Shown piece by piece: positions 1 through 8,293 of a stretch of 64,000 bases of DNA (the stretch's first letter is position 1; every line of letters begins with the position of its first letter). The notes under the pieces are model-generated. The model saw nothing but the letters and a program-made list of their open reading frames with translations, did no database searches and was not told where the DNA came from. Source of the DNA: Flavobacterium araucananum (GTDB taxonomy: Bacteria > Bacteroidota > Bacteroidia > Flavobacteriales > Flavobacteriaceae); contig NZ_MUGS01000015.1 of the NCBI RefSeq assembly GCF_002222055.1, forward strand, positions 186,001 through 250,000, given 5' to 3'. The position numbers were made by a program, and so were the translations under genes.

Positions 1-987
1 TATATCTATACCGTTCCAGTTACCCACTAATGCACCCCAGCCTTCACGACAAATAGGTGTGCCGTCAAATGTCCAGTCGAGCATTTTGTTTGTGTTGTAT
101 TTAGCGCTTTCTTCGGCATTGATTCTTGCCGCTAAATAGGCCCCAAACGGCATTAAAACTTCATAAGTAGGATTTTTTGATTGTGATTCTAATGCAGCTA
201 ATGCACTTTTTGCTCCTTTTAAATACTTAGCGTCTCCAAATTTTTTATACGCCATATACAATACCCAGGCATGTCCCGCTGCTGCATCAGGTTGCGCACA
301 GATATGGTTGGTCATGGGTGTCATTTTATTATAATCGAAATAAGAATATTCATAATTTCCGTTTAAGATCACATCGGCTTCATAAAATTTATCGGCAATG
401 CTTCTGGCAATTTCTGTAAATCCGGGTTCATTAGGGTATTTATCATAAACAGCATAAAACAGCAGATTAGGATATACATCATACCACCAATCACGTCCAT
501 AACCACCGCCTAATAAAGCTACTTCCGGACAGGTATTATTCATCATAATATTCCAGTTCGTTTCTTTGTTGAAGTAATTTTTAAGCATTCCTACATAGTT
601 CAGCTTGGGTTGGTTTTTGTCAATACCTACCAATGTAGCTCCTAACGTAGCTCCCATTGTGGCAAGCGCTTCATGAAACATTCCGCTATTATGATCAGGA
701 CCTTGTCGAACATCGCCTACAGCTGTATATAATCCGACTACGGTCTCTGGGAAATTCTTTTTAGTATCATCCATCCATACCATTGGCCAGTATTTGCCTT
801 TGGCATTAAAATCATAAACGGTTTTATCAAAGTCTATTGCCAGTTTTTTATAATCGATAATTTTTAAAGGTTGCGGCAGATTGGGCATTTGGTCTACACG
901 AAGAATGTTTTGTTGTTTTACTTGTGCTGTTGCATTTAAACTAAACAGGAACAGGAACGAAGTTGTAATTTTTATAAACGTATTCAT
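1..987 (-). CDS. Secreted protein of PUL 1, C-terminus beyond window
   Basis: The ATG is at 987-985 and the frame stays open to base 1, so at least 329 residues are seen and the C-terminus is missing. Residues 1-22 form a signal peptide ending in NATAQ, so the product is exported. The rest is rich in Trp, Tyr and Gly within helix-like stretches (for example around WWYDVYPNLLFY and GHAWVLYMAYKKFGD), which recalls the (alpha/alpha)6 helical fold of many glycosidases and lyases. I do not recognise the family and see no diagnostic catalytic motif. It follows the MFS gene by 79 bp on the same strand, with a stem-loop between, and is probably the last visible gene of PUL 1. A glycan-processing role is inferred from context only. 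Confidence 0.7.
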   Translation of the reverse strand, partial: MNTFIKITTSFLFLFSLNATAQVKQQNILRVDQMPNLPQPLKIIDYKKLAIDFDKTVYDFNAKGKYWPMVWMDDTKKNFPETVVGLYTAVGDVRQGPDHNSGMFHEALATMGATLGATLVGIDKNQPKLNYVGMLKNYFNKETNWNIMMNNTCPEVALLGGGYGRDWWYDVYPNLLFYAVYDKYPNEPGFTEIARSIADKFYEADVILNGNYEYSYFDYNKMTPMTNHICAQPDAAAGHAWVLYMAYKKFGDAKYLKGAKSALAALESQSKNPTYEVLMPFGAYLAARINAEESAKYNTNKMLDWTFDGTPICREGWGALVGNWNGIDI

Positions 988-1033
988 AGTTATTGAATTT
1001 TTATTTTTAGGTAACCGCTGAACGTAACTAATT

Positions 1034-1070
1034 TTAACACATAGAGACATAGATTTTTGCAATGTGTTAA
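1034..1070 (-). terminator. Stem-loop between MFS gene and the next PUL gene
   Basis: Perfect 9-bp inverted repeat: TTAACACAT at 1034-1042 and ATGTGTTAA at 1062-1070, loop of 19 bases. It overlaps the MFS stop codon. There is no strong U-tract, so it may be a weak terminator or an mRNA-processing hairpin that lowers expression of the gene downstream. Confidence 0.4.
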
Positions 1071-2353
1071 AGTAATTTTACTGCCACTTCGTCCAAAACT
1101 TTTGGATCGATTTCTATTTCCGGAGAAAGTTCCAGTCCTTGCCTGATGATTTTTTTGCTGATAAAAATGGAACATAGTTGTAGCAAGGCAATGATGCCAA
1201 TGGCGTATCTTAAAGCAAAATCTTCAGAAACGGCATAGTATAATGTTAAGAAAGTTCCGGCTCCCAAAAGTCTGCCAATATAAAGTCCTGCTTCATGATT
1301 TAGGATATAAGCAAACTCGCCTCTTTTTTCGATACGGGATACAATATCTATTACTTTAAGCTGAATGGGGAAGTAGGCAAGATCCATTAAAGGTTTTGCG
1401 ATAAGCAGTAATAACAAAAAGAGTATTACGCCAGTTTTGTCAAACAATAATCCGTTTAGGCAGGCTCCCAGAGCAAACAAAATTAAGCCAACAGAGAAGG
1501 TTTTGATTCTGTCTGAAGGTTTAGAAAATCGACCTATAAAATAAATGATAATGGCAGCCAAAATTGCTCCTATCGATTGGGCTTGTCCTAAGGCACCTTC
1601 TTGTCCCAGTATTTTAAAAATAAGCATTGCCGGAGCTGTTACCAGAAACCCTTGTGCTAAACCCTTAAAGGTTGCCAATGATAATAGTTTGTACCAAAGC
1701 GGATGAAATTTGAAAAAGATATACTGTTTTTGAACAGGGTTTTCGAATTTGCCTCTAAAACAAACTATCGAAGCGATAATTGTAATCAGAAAAACAATCC
1801 CGGTAATAATCACGTATGCTTCATGTTTTTGGTCATCGCCAGTTTTGGATTGAATAAACCAGCCAATAGTTGCCGGTATTGCAATGGCAATTATGGTATA
1901 GATAAAAGTCTCTAATCCGTAATAATAATTACGATTATCATCATTAGTAATTGCCAAAGCAAGATAATCTCTATTCGACCAATACAAACCAAACGAAAGC
2001 CCCATGGTGATCCCGGCAATACCAATTCCGGTTAAATCCAAGGTTTTTAATGACATCATGATAATCATCGAAACACCGCTAAGCATCATGCCGATAGAAT
2101 ATAGTTTTCGGATATTGAAGTGTTTCAACAAAAAACCGTTTAATAAAAAAGTAAGCGGAATCCCGGTATAAATAGCCAATTGGTAAATAACAACTTTAGA
2201 GGTATCATTGGAGTTTCTCATAATGTATGCCGCGACAAAAATGTCGATCACCGGTAATACAAGTGCATAAACAAGGTTTGTAAAAATAAGGATGCGAAAA
2301 TTATGGGTTTGACTTTTAAAATGATCAATTTCTGATATAAGTTTTTTAAACAT
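1067..2353 (-). CDS. MFS sugar transporter
   Basis: 428 residues with about twelve hydrophobic membrane segments (for example LIFTNLVYALVLPVIDIF near residue 25 and VILFLLLLLIAKPLMDLAYF near 310), as in the major facilitator superfamily. Such carriers sit in the inner membrane and in Bacteroidota PULs often move oligosaccharides released in the periplasm into the cytoplasm. The ATG overlaps the stop codon of the GH130 gene by one base (TAATG at 2355-2351), so translation is probably coupled and the carrier likely feeds the GH130 enzyme its substrate. A carrier next to GH130 is a recurring arrangement in mannoside-using loci, but the substrate cannot be read from the sequence. Confidence 0.85.
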   Translation of the reverse strand: MFKKLISEIDHFKSQTHNFRILIFTNLVYALVLPVIDIFVAAYIMRNSNDTSKVVIYQLAIYTGIPLTFLLNGFLLKHFNIRKLYSIGMMLSGVSMIIMMSLKTLDLTGIGIAGITMGLSFGLYWSNRDYLALAITNDDNRNYYYGLETFIYTIIAIAIPATIGWFIQSKTGDDQKHEAYVIITGIVFLITIIASIVCFRGKFENPVQKQYIFFKFHPLWYKLLSLATFKGLAQGFLVTAPAMLIFKILGQEGALGQAQSIGAILAAIIIYFIGRFSKPSDRIKTFSVGLILFALGACLNGLLFDKTGVILFLLLLLIAKPLMDLAYFPIQLKVIDIVSRIEKRGEFAYILNHEAGLYIGRLLGAGTFLTLYYAVSEDFALRYAIGIIALLQLCSIFISKKIIRQGLELSPEIEIDPKVLDEVAVKLL

Positions 2354-3411
2354 TAGTTATTTTTTAAAAGTAAAAGAATCTCTTTAATTGAAAATTGAGC
2401 ACCACAAACAAATTCATCCGAAGCTCCGTAATAAATCGTCAGCGTGTCTCCGTCCGGTTCAACGATATGACCGTTTGTAAATACTACGTTTCCAAAAAAA
2501 CCACTTAGTTCGTAGCTTGTGGCAGGAACCATGATGGGCTGCTCTGTTCTTGCGATTACTTTTGAGGGATCGTTCAGGTCCATTAAAAAAGCCCCTAAAC
2601 AATACTGATGATGTTCATTGGCACCATGATAGATTTCAAGCCAGCCTTTATCTGTTTTTATAGGAGCAGCTCCGGCACCCACTCTTTTACTGTCCCAAAG
2701 TCCTTTTCTGGTTTTAATAATACAGTGGTGATTTCCCCAATGAATACCATCCGGAGAAGAGGCCAACCAGATATAATTACCGCCAATATCTACACTACTT
2801 GGTCGATGTAAAGCATAGAATAAACCATTGATCTTTTCTTCAAAAATGGCGCAGTCTTTATTGTGTGCCGGTAATATCATACCGTGTTTTGTAAAATATT
2901 TCCAATTGGTCGTTGTACGTAAGCCAACTCCAACACCATTATCAGATACTGATGTAAAGGTTAGGTAATAGGTTCCGGCAATCAGGGCAACACGACAATC
3001 TTCTATACCAAAGGTTTCCAGCATACCCTCGCCAACCAGAGAGGGATAATTTTCAGGCTCGTAAAACTTGTGTCCGTCTTCGCTGCACAATAAGCGCAGG
3101 TGCGATAATGTGGTTAAATAATCAACGCCTTTATAGTTTATTACTCTTGCATCTGTTGCTATTAATTCAGGATCATTTTTTGGAATCTCAATGATTTTAA
3201 TAGCACCGGTTTCTGTTAAGATTGGAAAAGAAATTATATTGTCTTTTTGTTTAGGGCGTTCTGCAACGCGTACCACCAGCCAGGTTTTATTTTGGTATTG
3301 AAATACGCCCGGATTCAAAAGGCAGGTAATTTCAAGTCCTTCTCTGCTTGCTGGAATATCTGTAGGTGATAATAAGGGATTATCTGTAAAACGTTTTGCT
3401 ATATCTTTCAT
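2353..3411 (-). CDS. GH130 family mannoside phosphorylase or mannosidase
   Basis: 352 residues with no signal peptide, hence cytosolic. It shows the five-bladed propeller pattern of glycoside hydrolase family 130: NPGVFQY near residue 33, VVRVAERP near 47, GIEDCRVA at 135-142, with the family's catalytic Asp at about 138, and later HRPSSVDIGGNYIWLASSPDG and GAGAAPIKTDKGWLEIYHG. GH130 enzymes act on beta-mannosides, some by phosphorolysis to mannose 1-phosphate and others by hydrolysis. The usual E-D-P-R motif reads E-D-C-R here. Phosphorylase and hydrolase subfamilies cannot be separated by eye. Its stop overlaps the MFS start by one base. It begins 80 bp after the SusD gene. Confidence 0.85.
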   Translation of the reverse strand: MKDIAKRFTDNPLLSPTDIPASREGLEITCLLNPGVFQYQNKTWLVVRVAERPKQKDNIISFPILTETGAIKIIEIPKNDPELIATDARVINYKGVDYLTTLSHLRLLCSEDGHKFYEPENYPSLVGEGMLETFGIEDCRVALIAGTYYLTFTSVSDNGVGVGLRTTTNWKYFTKHGMILPAHNKDCAIFEEKINGLFYALHRPSSVDIGGNYIWLASSPDGIHWGNHHCIIKTRKGLWDSKRVGAGAAPIKTDKGWLEIYHGANEHHQYCLGAFLMDLNDPSKVIARTEQPIMVPATSYELSGFFGNVVFTNGHIVEPDGDTLTIYYGASDEFVCGAQFSIKEILLLLKNN

Positions 3412-3491
3412 GTTTTTTTAGTGCTAAGTTGTTGTAAATAAAAGGTAACACAATTTTCTTTTGTAAGAAAAGAAGTTAACTTTTATTTAAA

Positions 3492-4976
3492 TTAATATCC
3501 GGGATTCTGTGTTAGTTTACCTGCGGTTTTATCGATTTCTGATTGTGGAATGGGATATAACATATTTTTATCCTGAAAGTTTTTGCCTGTTGCTGTCATT
3601 ACTTGTTTGGCAATTCCCCATCTTTTTAAGTCAAGCATTCTTTGGTTCTCGAAACCTAATTCGGCTCTTCGTTCAGATATTAGCCATTCTTTTATGGTGT
3701 TTTTATCTGATGACGATGGTCGGTTTGGTAACGTTCCCTCTGGAGCGATTGTACCTGATACTGTAATTGTAGTTCTTGCTCTTGTTCGTATTTGATTGAT
3801 TATTGCGATCGCTCCGGGATAGTCGCTGGTTTCATTTAGTGCTTCGGCTTTCCAGAGTAAAACATCAGCCATACGAAAGAATACGGTATTACTGGGAGAT
3901 TGATCGTTTCCTTTATTATCCCCATTGATGGTTCCTAATATTTTGTTTGCCCATTTTTGATCTACGTTTACCGTGTAGTCTTTTCTGGGATCATTAGGTT
4001 CAAATGAGTTTAAGAAATTGGTTGTTGGAGCAAAAAATCCCCAATTTAGCAGTGCACAATAACCATTTCCTCTTGCGGGGATTACATTGCTTTGATGGTC
4101 AAAAGAAAAAATAACTTCATTGTCTTTAAATTCTGTTTCGGTACTGAAATTGTCAAAGTAATTTGCGTTTAGACTGTAAAATCCAAGTCCTTGCAGTTCA
4201 TTTACACTTGCAATTACTTCTGCCCATTTCTGGTTGTACAATGCTGCTTTTGCCTGTAAGGCAATAACGGCTCCTTTTGTAACTCTCCATTTTTCAGAAT
4301 CCGGAATAAATTTTGAATTTGGTAACAAGTCTTTTGCTAATGCTAAATCAGTATTAATTTGATTCCATACTTCTGCTTTGGGAGCTCTTACCGCTTTATC
4401 AAATGCTTCCTGATATGTTTTTACAGTGACTAAAATTAAAGGTACATCACCAAAATTATTCACTAATGTGAAATAGTAAAAGGAACGCAAAAAATAAGCC
4501 TCACCTAATAATTGGTTTTTTCTCTCGGTACTTATTCCTGTAATAGTTTCAATATTTGGATTTAATAGAAAATCCAGAGCGATATTTACTCTTTTTATCC
4601 CTTCATAATTGTATTTCCACGCACCATTTAATCCACCATTACTAGAGGTATACGTAAAATTATCCAATTCATCCATCCAAGGCTGATCAGCATTAGAAGT
4701 CCATGTTTTTTACATATCATCAGATGCTACATCTTGCAAAATAATATCATTATTAGTAACAAGTCCGTTGATCCAATCCCAATTTCCCATTATATTCAAT
4801 GTATTGGATAATATTAAATAAGAAGAACTAACAGAGTTTTCTACGGCTTTGGTAGTAGGAGTTGCATTTATTTGTTCCTCTGTTTGTAATCCCACAGGAT
4901 CTATCGTTAACTCGTCGCTACAACTTGTTATAGTTGCAAGCCCTACTAAAAGGGTTGCTATTTTTATATATTTCAT
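3492..4976 (-). pseudogene. SusD/RagB lipoprotein gene of PUL 1 with in-frame premature stop
   Basis: A continuous reading frame of 495 codons, normal length for SusD, is broken by TAA at 4712-4710. The first 88 residues hold a lipoprotein signal (MKYIKIATLLVGLATITSC, Cys at 19) and end in VASDDM. After the TAA the same frame continues KTWTSNADQPWMDELDNF and then typical SusD sequence (YEGIKRVNIALDFL, GEAYFLRSFYYFTLVNNFGDVPL, SERRAELGFENQRMLDLKRWG). The SusD of PUL 2 has SDDADKG at the matching place, so the stop probably replaces one residue codon, for example GAA to TAA. SusD is the surface glycan-binding lid of the SusCD importer. Restart at ATG 4676 would lack the lipid anchor and could not reach the surface. 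A sequencing error remains possible. Confidence 0.85.
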
Positions 4977-4986
4977 GATCGTCTTT

Positions 4987-7900
4987 TTATAAGTTTAATT
5001 TTAACCCAAGAATAAAAGATTTAGTTTGCGGGTAAGTTCCCATGTCAATCAAAGAAGTAGATTCCGGATCAAAACCGGTGTATTTAGTAACAGTAAATAT
5101 GTTTTGCCCTGACATATAAATACGAATGTTGGCATTTCCCATTATTTCCGGATTGAAAGTATATCCAATCTCAATATTTTTTAATCTTAAATAAGAGGCA
5201 TCTTCTATAAAAGCACTTGACATTTGTCCGCCCCCATTAGGATTAAAAGTTACTCTTGGTATTGTATTCGAACTTCCTTCGCCGTCCCACGCATTTAGTA
5301 TTTCGGTATTAGAGTTAAGAGGCATTTTAGTACTGTAAGTCGTAACTTGTCTTGAATTATTATAACGATCGATACCCTCTACACCTTGAAAAAGTAGTGA
5401 TATATCAAAGTTTTTATAACTACCATTGAAAGCCAGGCCATAAGTAAATTTTGGAATAGGATTTCCTATAAAAGTTTTATCATTGGCATCTATTTGTCCG
5501 TCACCATTTAAGTCCTTAAACTTCATATCACCAGGAACGGCACCATTTGTATTGCTGTACAATTGAGAATTAATTTCGGCTGAATTTTGATAAATTCCGT
5601 CAAATACATAACCATAATAAGAATTTATAGGTTGCCCAACAACGGTTCTGGTACCCATTTTTAAGTCTTCAATATTCTTAATATATTGTTGCAAAGCTTC
5701 AACTCTGTTGGTTAGTGTGGTAAAATTTCCGCTTATGCCATATTTAAAAGCATTGTCATTATTTTGGAAATTAGCGCCAAATTCAAATCCTTTATTACTA
5801 ACCACTCCCGCATTCACATAGGTAGATTCGATAACTCCTACAGTTGTAGCAGGCAAACCTACAGTCAATAGAATGTCTTTGGTTCTTTTATCAAAATAAT
5901 CAGTGGTAATGGATAATTTATTTTTTAAGATACTTAAATCCAGACCAAAATCTGTTTGAGTGGTAGTTTCCCATTTAATATCAGGATTTCCGTAACGGAT
6001 AATTTTTACATTGTCATTTGCCTGTGAAACAAGTGTTTGATACGTATTATTGGGTATTTCCTGATTACCTGATTGTCCCCAGCTCGCTCTTAATTTTAAG
6101 TTAGAAATCCAATCTGCTTTTTCCATGAATTTCTCTTTAGATATAACCCATCCTCCGGAAACTGATGGAAAATATCCCCATTTATTACTGGGTCCAAAAC
6201 GAGAAGAACCATCGGCTCTAATAGTTCCTGAAGCATAATATTTATTGTCATAACCATAGTTACCTGAGGCAAAGAAAGAGACTAAAGACCAACTGGTGTT
6301 AGTACCGCTGGAATTGTTGTTTACATTTAATCCTCCGTAATCTAAATAACGGAAAGCATCTGTAGTATTATCGTAATTGTTTCTGGAACCTCCTACATTA
6401 TCACGATTATTCATAATGTTTTCAGTCCCTAATAACGCATTAATACTATGTTTTTCGTTAAGTGTTTTTACATAATTTAAAGTGTTACTAAAAGTAAAAG
6501 TTGTTTCCTGAGCCATATCATCAGTAAGTGTCGAAGGTCTGTTTATCCTTCCTTGTCCGGGATATAGAGGCACATTATTAGCATCAAGAGGAGATCCTCC
6601 GTCATCATCACCAAAATTCTGACTGAATTTTTTATCATGGGTAAAAATCATGTCAGCTCCAAAACTACTTCTGAATTTTAATGATTTATCGCTCAAAAGG
6701 GCATATTCACCATATAGATTTCCAAAAACTCTAAAAGCACTTTGTTTGTTATCGATAAGGTTGGCGATTGCAATTGGATTCATAGCGGTGTCATAATCAT
6801 GACTCCATCCTTTAGCACGATCATTATTCAGGTAAAAAGGCAAGTCTGTATAAGGGTTTGCGGCAGAATAGGTTGGGTCATTTACATCTTTATACACTCC
6901 AAAAATGGAAGGTCTGAACATGGCAAAACGAATTACACCCATTTCATCACCACTGGATGATAATTTATCTTTGACGCTATTTGTAATTTGGATATTCGTT
7001 CCTACTTTTAAACGTTCTGAAAGAGTAGAGTTTACATTAGTTCTAAAATTAATACGCTCGTATTTGTTATTATCTCCAACAATGATTCCTTTTTGGGCAA
7101 AATAACCGCCGGAAATTAAGTATTGAGTAGTTTCGTTTCCGCCACTAGCCGAAAGTTGAAAATTTTTAGTTTGTCCTGTAGTAAATAATTGATCCAACCA
7201 ATCCGTATTTGCCAAAGGAATTCCGTTTACAGAGCCGTCATTTTTTGCTTTTTGGTACGGGCTTGTTGCATTTGCATCATTACCGGTACTATTATGCCAG
7301 GCTTTGTCTAAAACGGTTAGATATTGATCACTATTTAATACCTTAGGAATGTTTGTAGCATAATTTACTCCCGTATAATATTCGGCATTGATACTAGTTT
7401 TGCCTTTTGATCTGTTTTTAGTCGTAATCAGGATAACTCCACCAGCAGCGCGCGAGCCATAAATAGCAGTTGCCGCAGCATCTTTTAATACGGTCATTGA
7501 TTTTACATCAGATTGATTTAGAAAGTTGATATCACGGGTTGGGACACCGTCGATTACATAAAGTACATCGTTGTTTCCTAAAGTTCCCACACCTCTAATA
7601 CGAATTTCCATTGCATCGCCTGGTTGTCCTGAACTGGAACTCACAGATACACCGGCAACTTGTCCTTGCAGTGCCTGACCAACATCTGCCACTTTTGTTT
7701 TAGACAACTCGGTCATATCAACCGTTGTGACGGCACTTGTAATTGCTGATTTTTTTTCGCTTGTATACCCAACAATAACAACTTCGTTTAAGGTATTTAC
7801 GTCGCTTATCAAAGTAACATTTACATCTTTTCTTCCGGTTATTGCTACTTCCTGAGTTTGATATCCTATGTAGCTAAAGATCAAAACAGCGTTTGATTCT

Positions 7901-8091
7901 ACACTGTTTATAGTATAGTTTCCGTCAAAATCTGTTATGGCATAATTATTAGTTCCTTTCACAGCAATATTAACTTGCGGCATTGGTCCGTCAATATCCT
8001 GAACGAGACCTTTAATAGTTTGAGCATGCAAGATGCTTCCTGATAAAATAACTCCAAGTAGGAATACTTTATAAATATATTTTTTCATCAT
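4987..8091 (-). CDS. SusC/RagA family TonB-dependent outer membrane transporter (PUL 1)
   Basis: 1034 residues. A signal peptide (about 1-24, ending LHAQ) is followed by a carboxypeptidase-regulatory-like beta-sandwich (about 26-100, IKGLVQDIDGPMPQVNIAVKG), then the plug domain with LNEVVIVGYTSEKKSAITSA, VRGVGTLGNNDVLYVIDGVP and the family motif SVLKDAAATAIYGSRAAGGVILITTK, and a 22-strand barrel ending in an aromatic-poor KLNL terminus. It imports oligosaccharides across the outer membrane with TonB energy and a SusD lid. It is the first structural gene of PUL 1, 10 bp upstream of the SusD gene, with the regulator gene behind it. The coding sequence looks intact although its SusD partner is interrupted. 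MMKK gives two possible ATG starts one codon apart. Confidence 0.95.
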   Translation of the reverse strand: MMKKYIYKVFLLGVILSGSILHAQTIKGLVQDIDGPMPQVNIAVKGTNNYAITDFDGNYTINSVESNAVLIFSYIGYQTQEVAITGRKDVNVTLISDVNTLNEVVIVGYTSEKKSAITSAVTTVDMTELSKTKVADVGQALQGQVAGVSVSSSSGQPGDAMEIRIRGVGTLGNNDVLYVIDGVPTRDINFLNQSDVKSMTVLKDAAATAIYGSRAAGGVILITTKNRSKGKTSINAEYYTGVNYATNIPKVLNSDQYLTVLDKAWHNSTGNDANATSPYQKAKNDGSVNGIPLANTDWLDQLFTTGQTKNFQLSASGGNETTQYLISGGYFAQKGIIVGDNNKYERINFRTNVNSTLSERLKVGTNIQITNSVKDKLSSSGDEMGVIRFAMFRPSIFGVYKDVNDPTYSAANPYTDLPFYLNNDRAKGWSHDYDTAMNPIAIANLIDNKQSAFRVFGNLYGEYALLSDKSLKFRSSFGADMIFTHDKKFSQNFGDDDGGSPLDANNVPLYPGQGRINRPSTLTDDMAQETTFTFSNTLNYVKTLNEKHSINALLGTENIMNNRDNVGGSRNNYDNTTDAFRYLDYGGLNVNNNSSGTNTSWSLVSFFASGNYGYDNKYYASGTIRADGSSRFGPSNKWGYFPSVSGGWVISKEKFMEKADWISNLKLRASWGQSGNQEIPNNTYQTLVSQANDNVKIIRYGNPDIKWETTTQTDFGLDLSILKNKLSITTDYFDKRTKDILLTVGLPATTVGVIESTYVNAGVVSNKGFEFGANFQNNDNAFKYGISGNFTTLTNRVEALQQYIKNIEDLKMGTRTVVGQPINSYYGYVFDGIYQNSAEINSQLYSNTNGAVPGDMKFKDLNGDGQIDANDKTFIGNPIPKFTYGLAFNGSYKNFDISLLFQGVEGIDRYNNSRQVTTYSTKMPLNSNTEILNAWDGEGSSNTIPRVTFNPNGGGQMSSAFIEDASYLRLKNIEIGYTFNPEIMGNANIRIYMSGQNIFTVTKYTGFDPESTSLIDMGTYPQTKSFILGLKLNL

Positions 8092-8168
8092 AAGAGAGTG
8101 TTAAATGAATTATTGATTTGATTGCTTTTTTTCATGATTTTTAAGGTTTATCAGATGTCGTGGTTTTA

Positions 8169-8192
8169 CGATAACGTTTGAATTAATTATCG
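8169..8192. promoter_or_regulatory. Inverted repeat in the susC (PUL 1) leader
   Basis: CGATAA at 8169-8174 and TTATCG at 8187-8192 are exact inverse copies separated by 12 bases, about 80 bp before the susC ATG. This may be an operator half-site pair or a hairpin in the leader. No clear TAnnTTTG element was found nearby. Confidence 0.3.
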
Positions 8193-8225
8193 TTTATAAA
8201 ATTAACTTGTGGGTATACGAAAACC

Positions 8226-8252
8226 TGTACACTATTTCTTCAAAAGTGTACA
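8226..8252. promoter_or_regulatory. Putative operator for the hybrid two-component regulator
   Basis: Perfect 8-bp inverted repeat TGTACACT (8226-8233) and AGTGTACA (8245-8252) with an 11-base spacer, giving 19 bp centre to centre, close to two helical turns. It lies between the regulator stop (8294) and the susC start (8091), about 135 bp upstream of susC. This is where an AraC-type output domain of the neighbouring regulator would be expected to bind. There is no U-tract on either strand, which argues against a terminator. Confidence 0.45.
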
Positions 8253-8293
8253 CTTGTATTTTGTTTGTTGGTAATCAGTATTTTGTGGATTTT

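Noticed and set aside
3492..4676. Separate SusD-like gene starting at ATG 4676
   Set aside because: It would have no signal peptide or lipid Cys, and the same frame continues upstream through one TAA to a proper lipoprotein start at 4976. One broken gene explains both frames.
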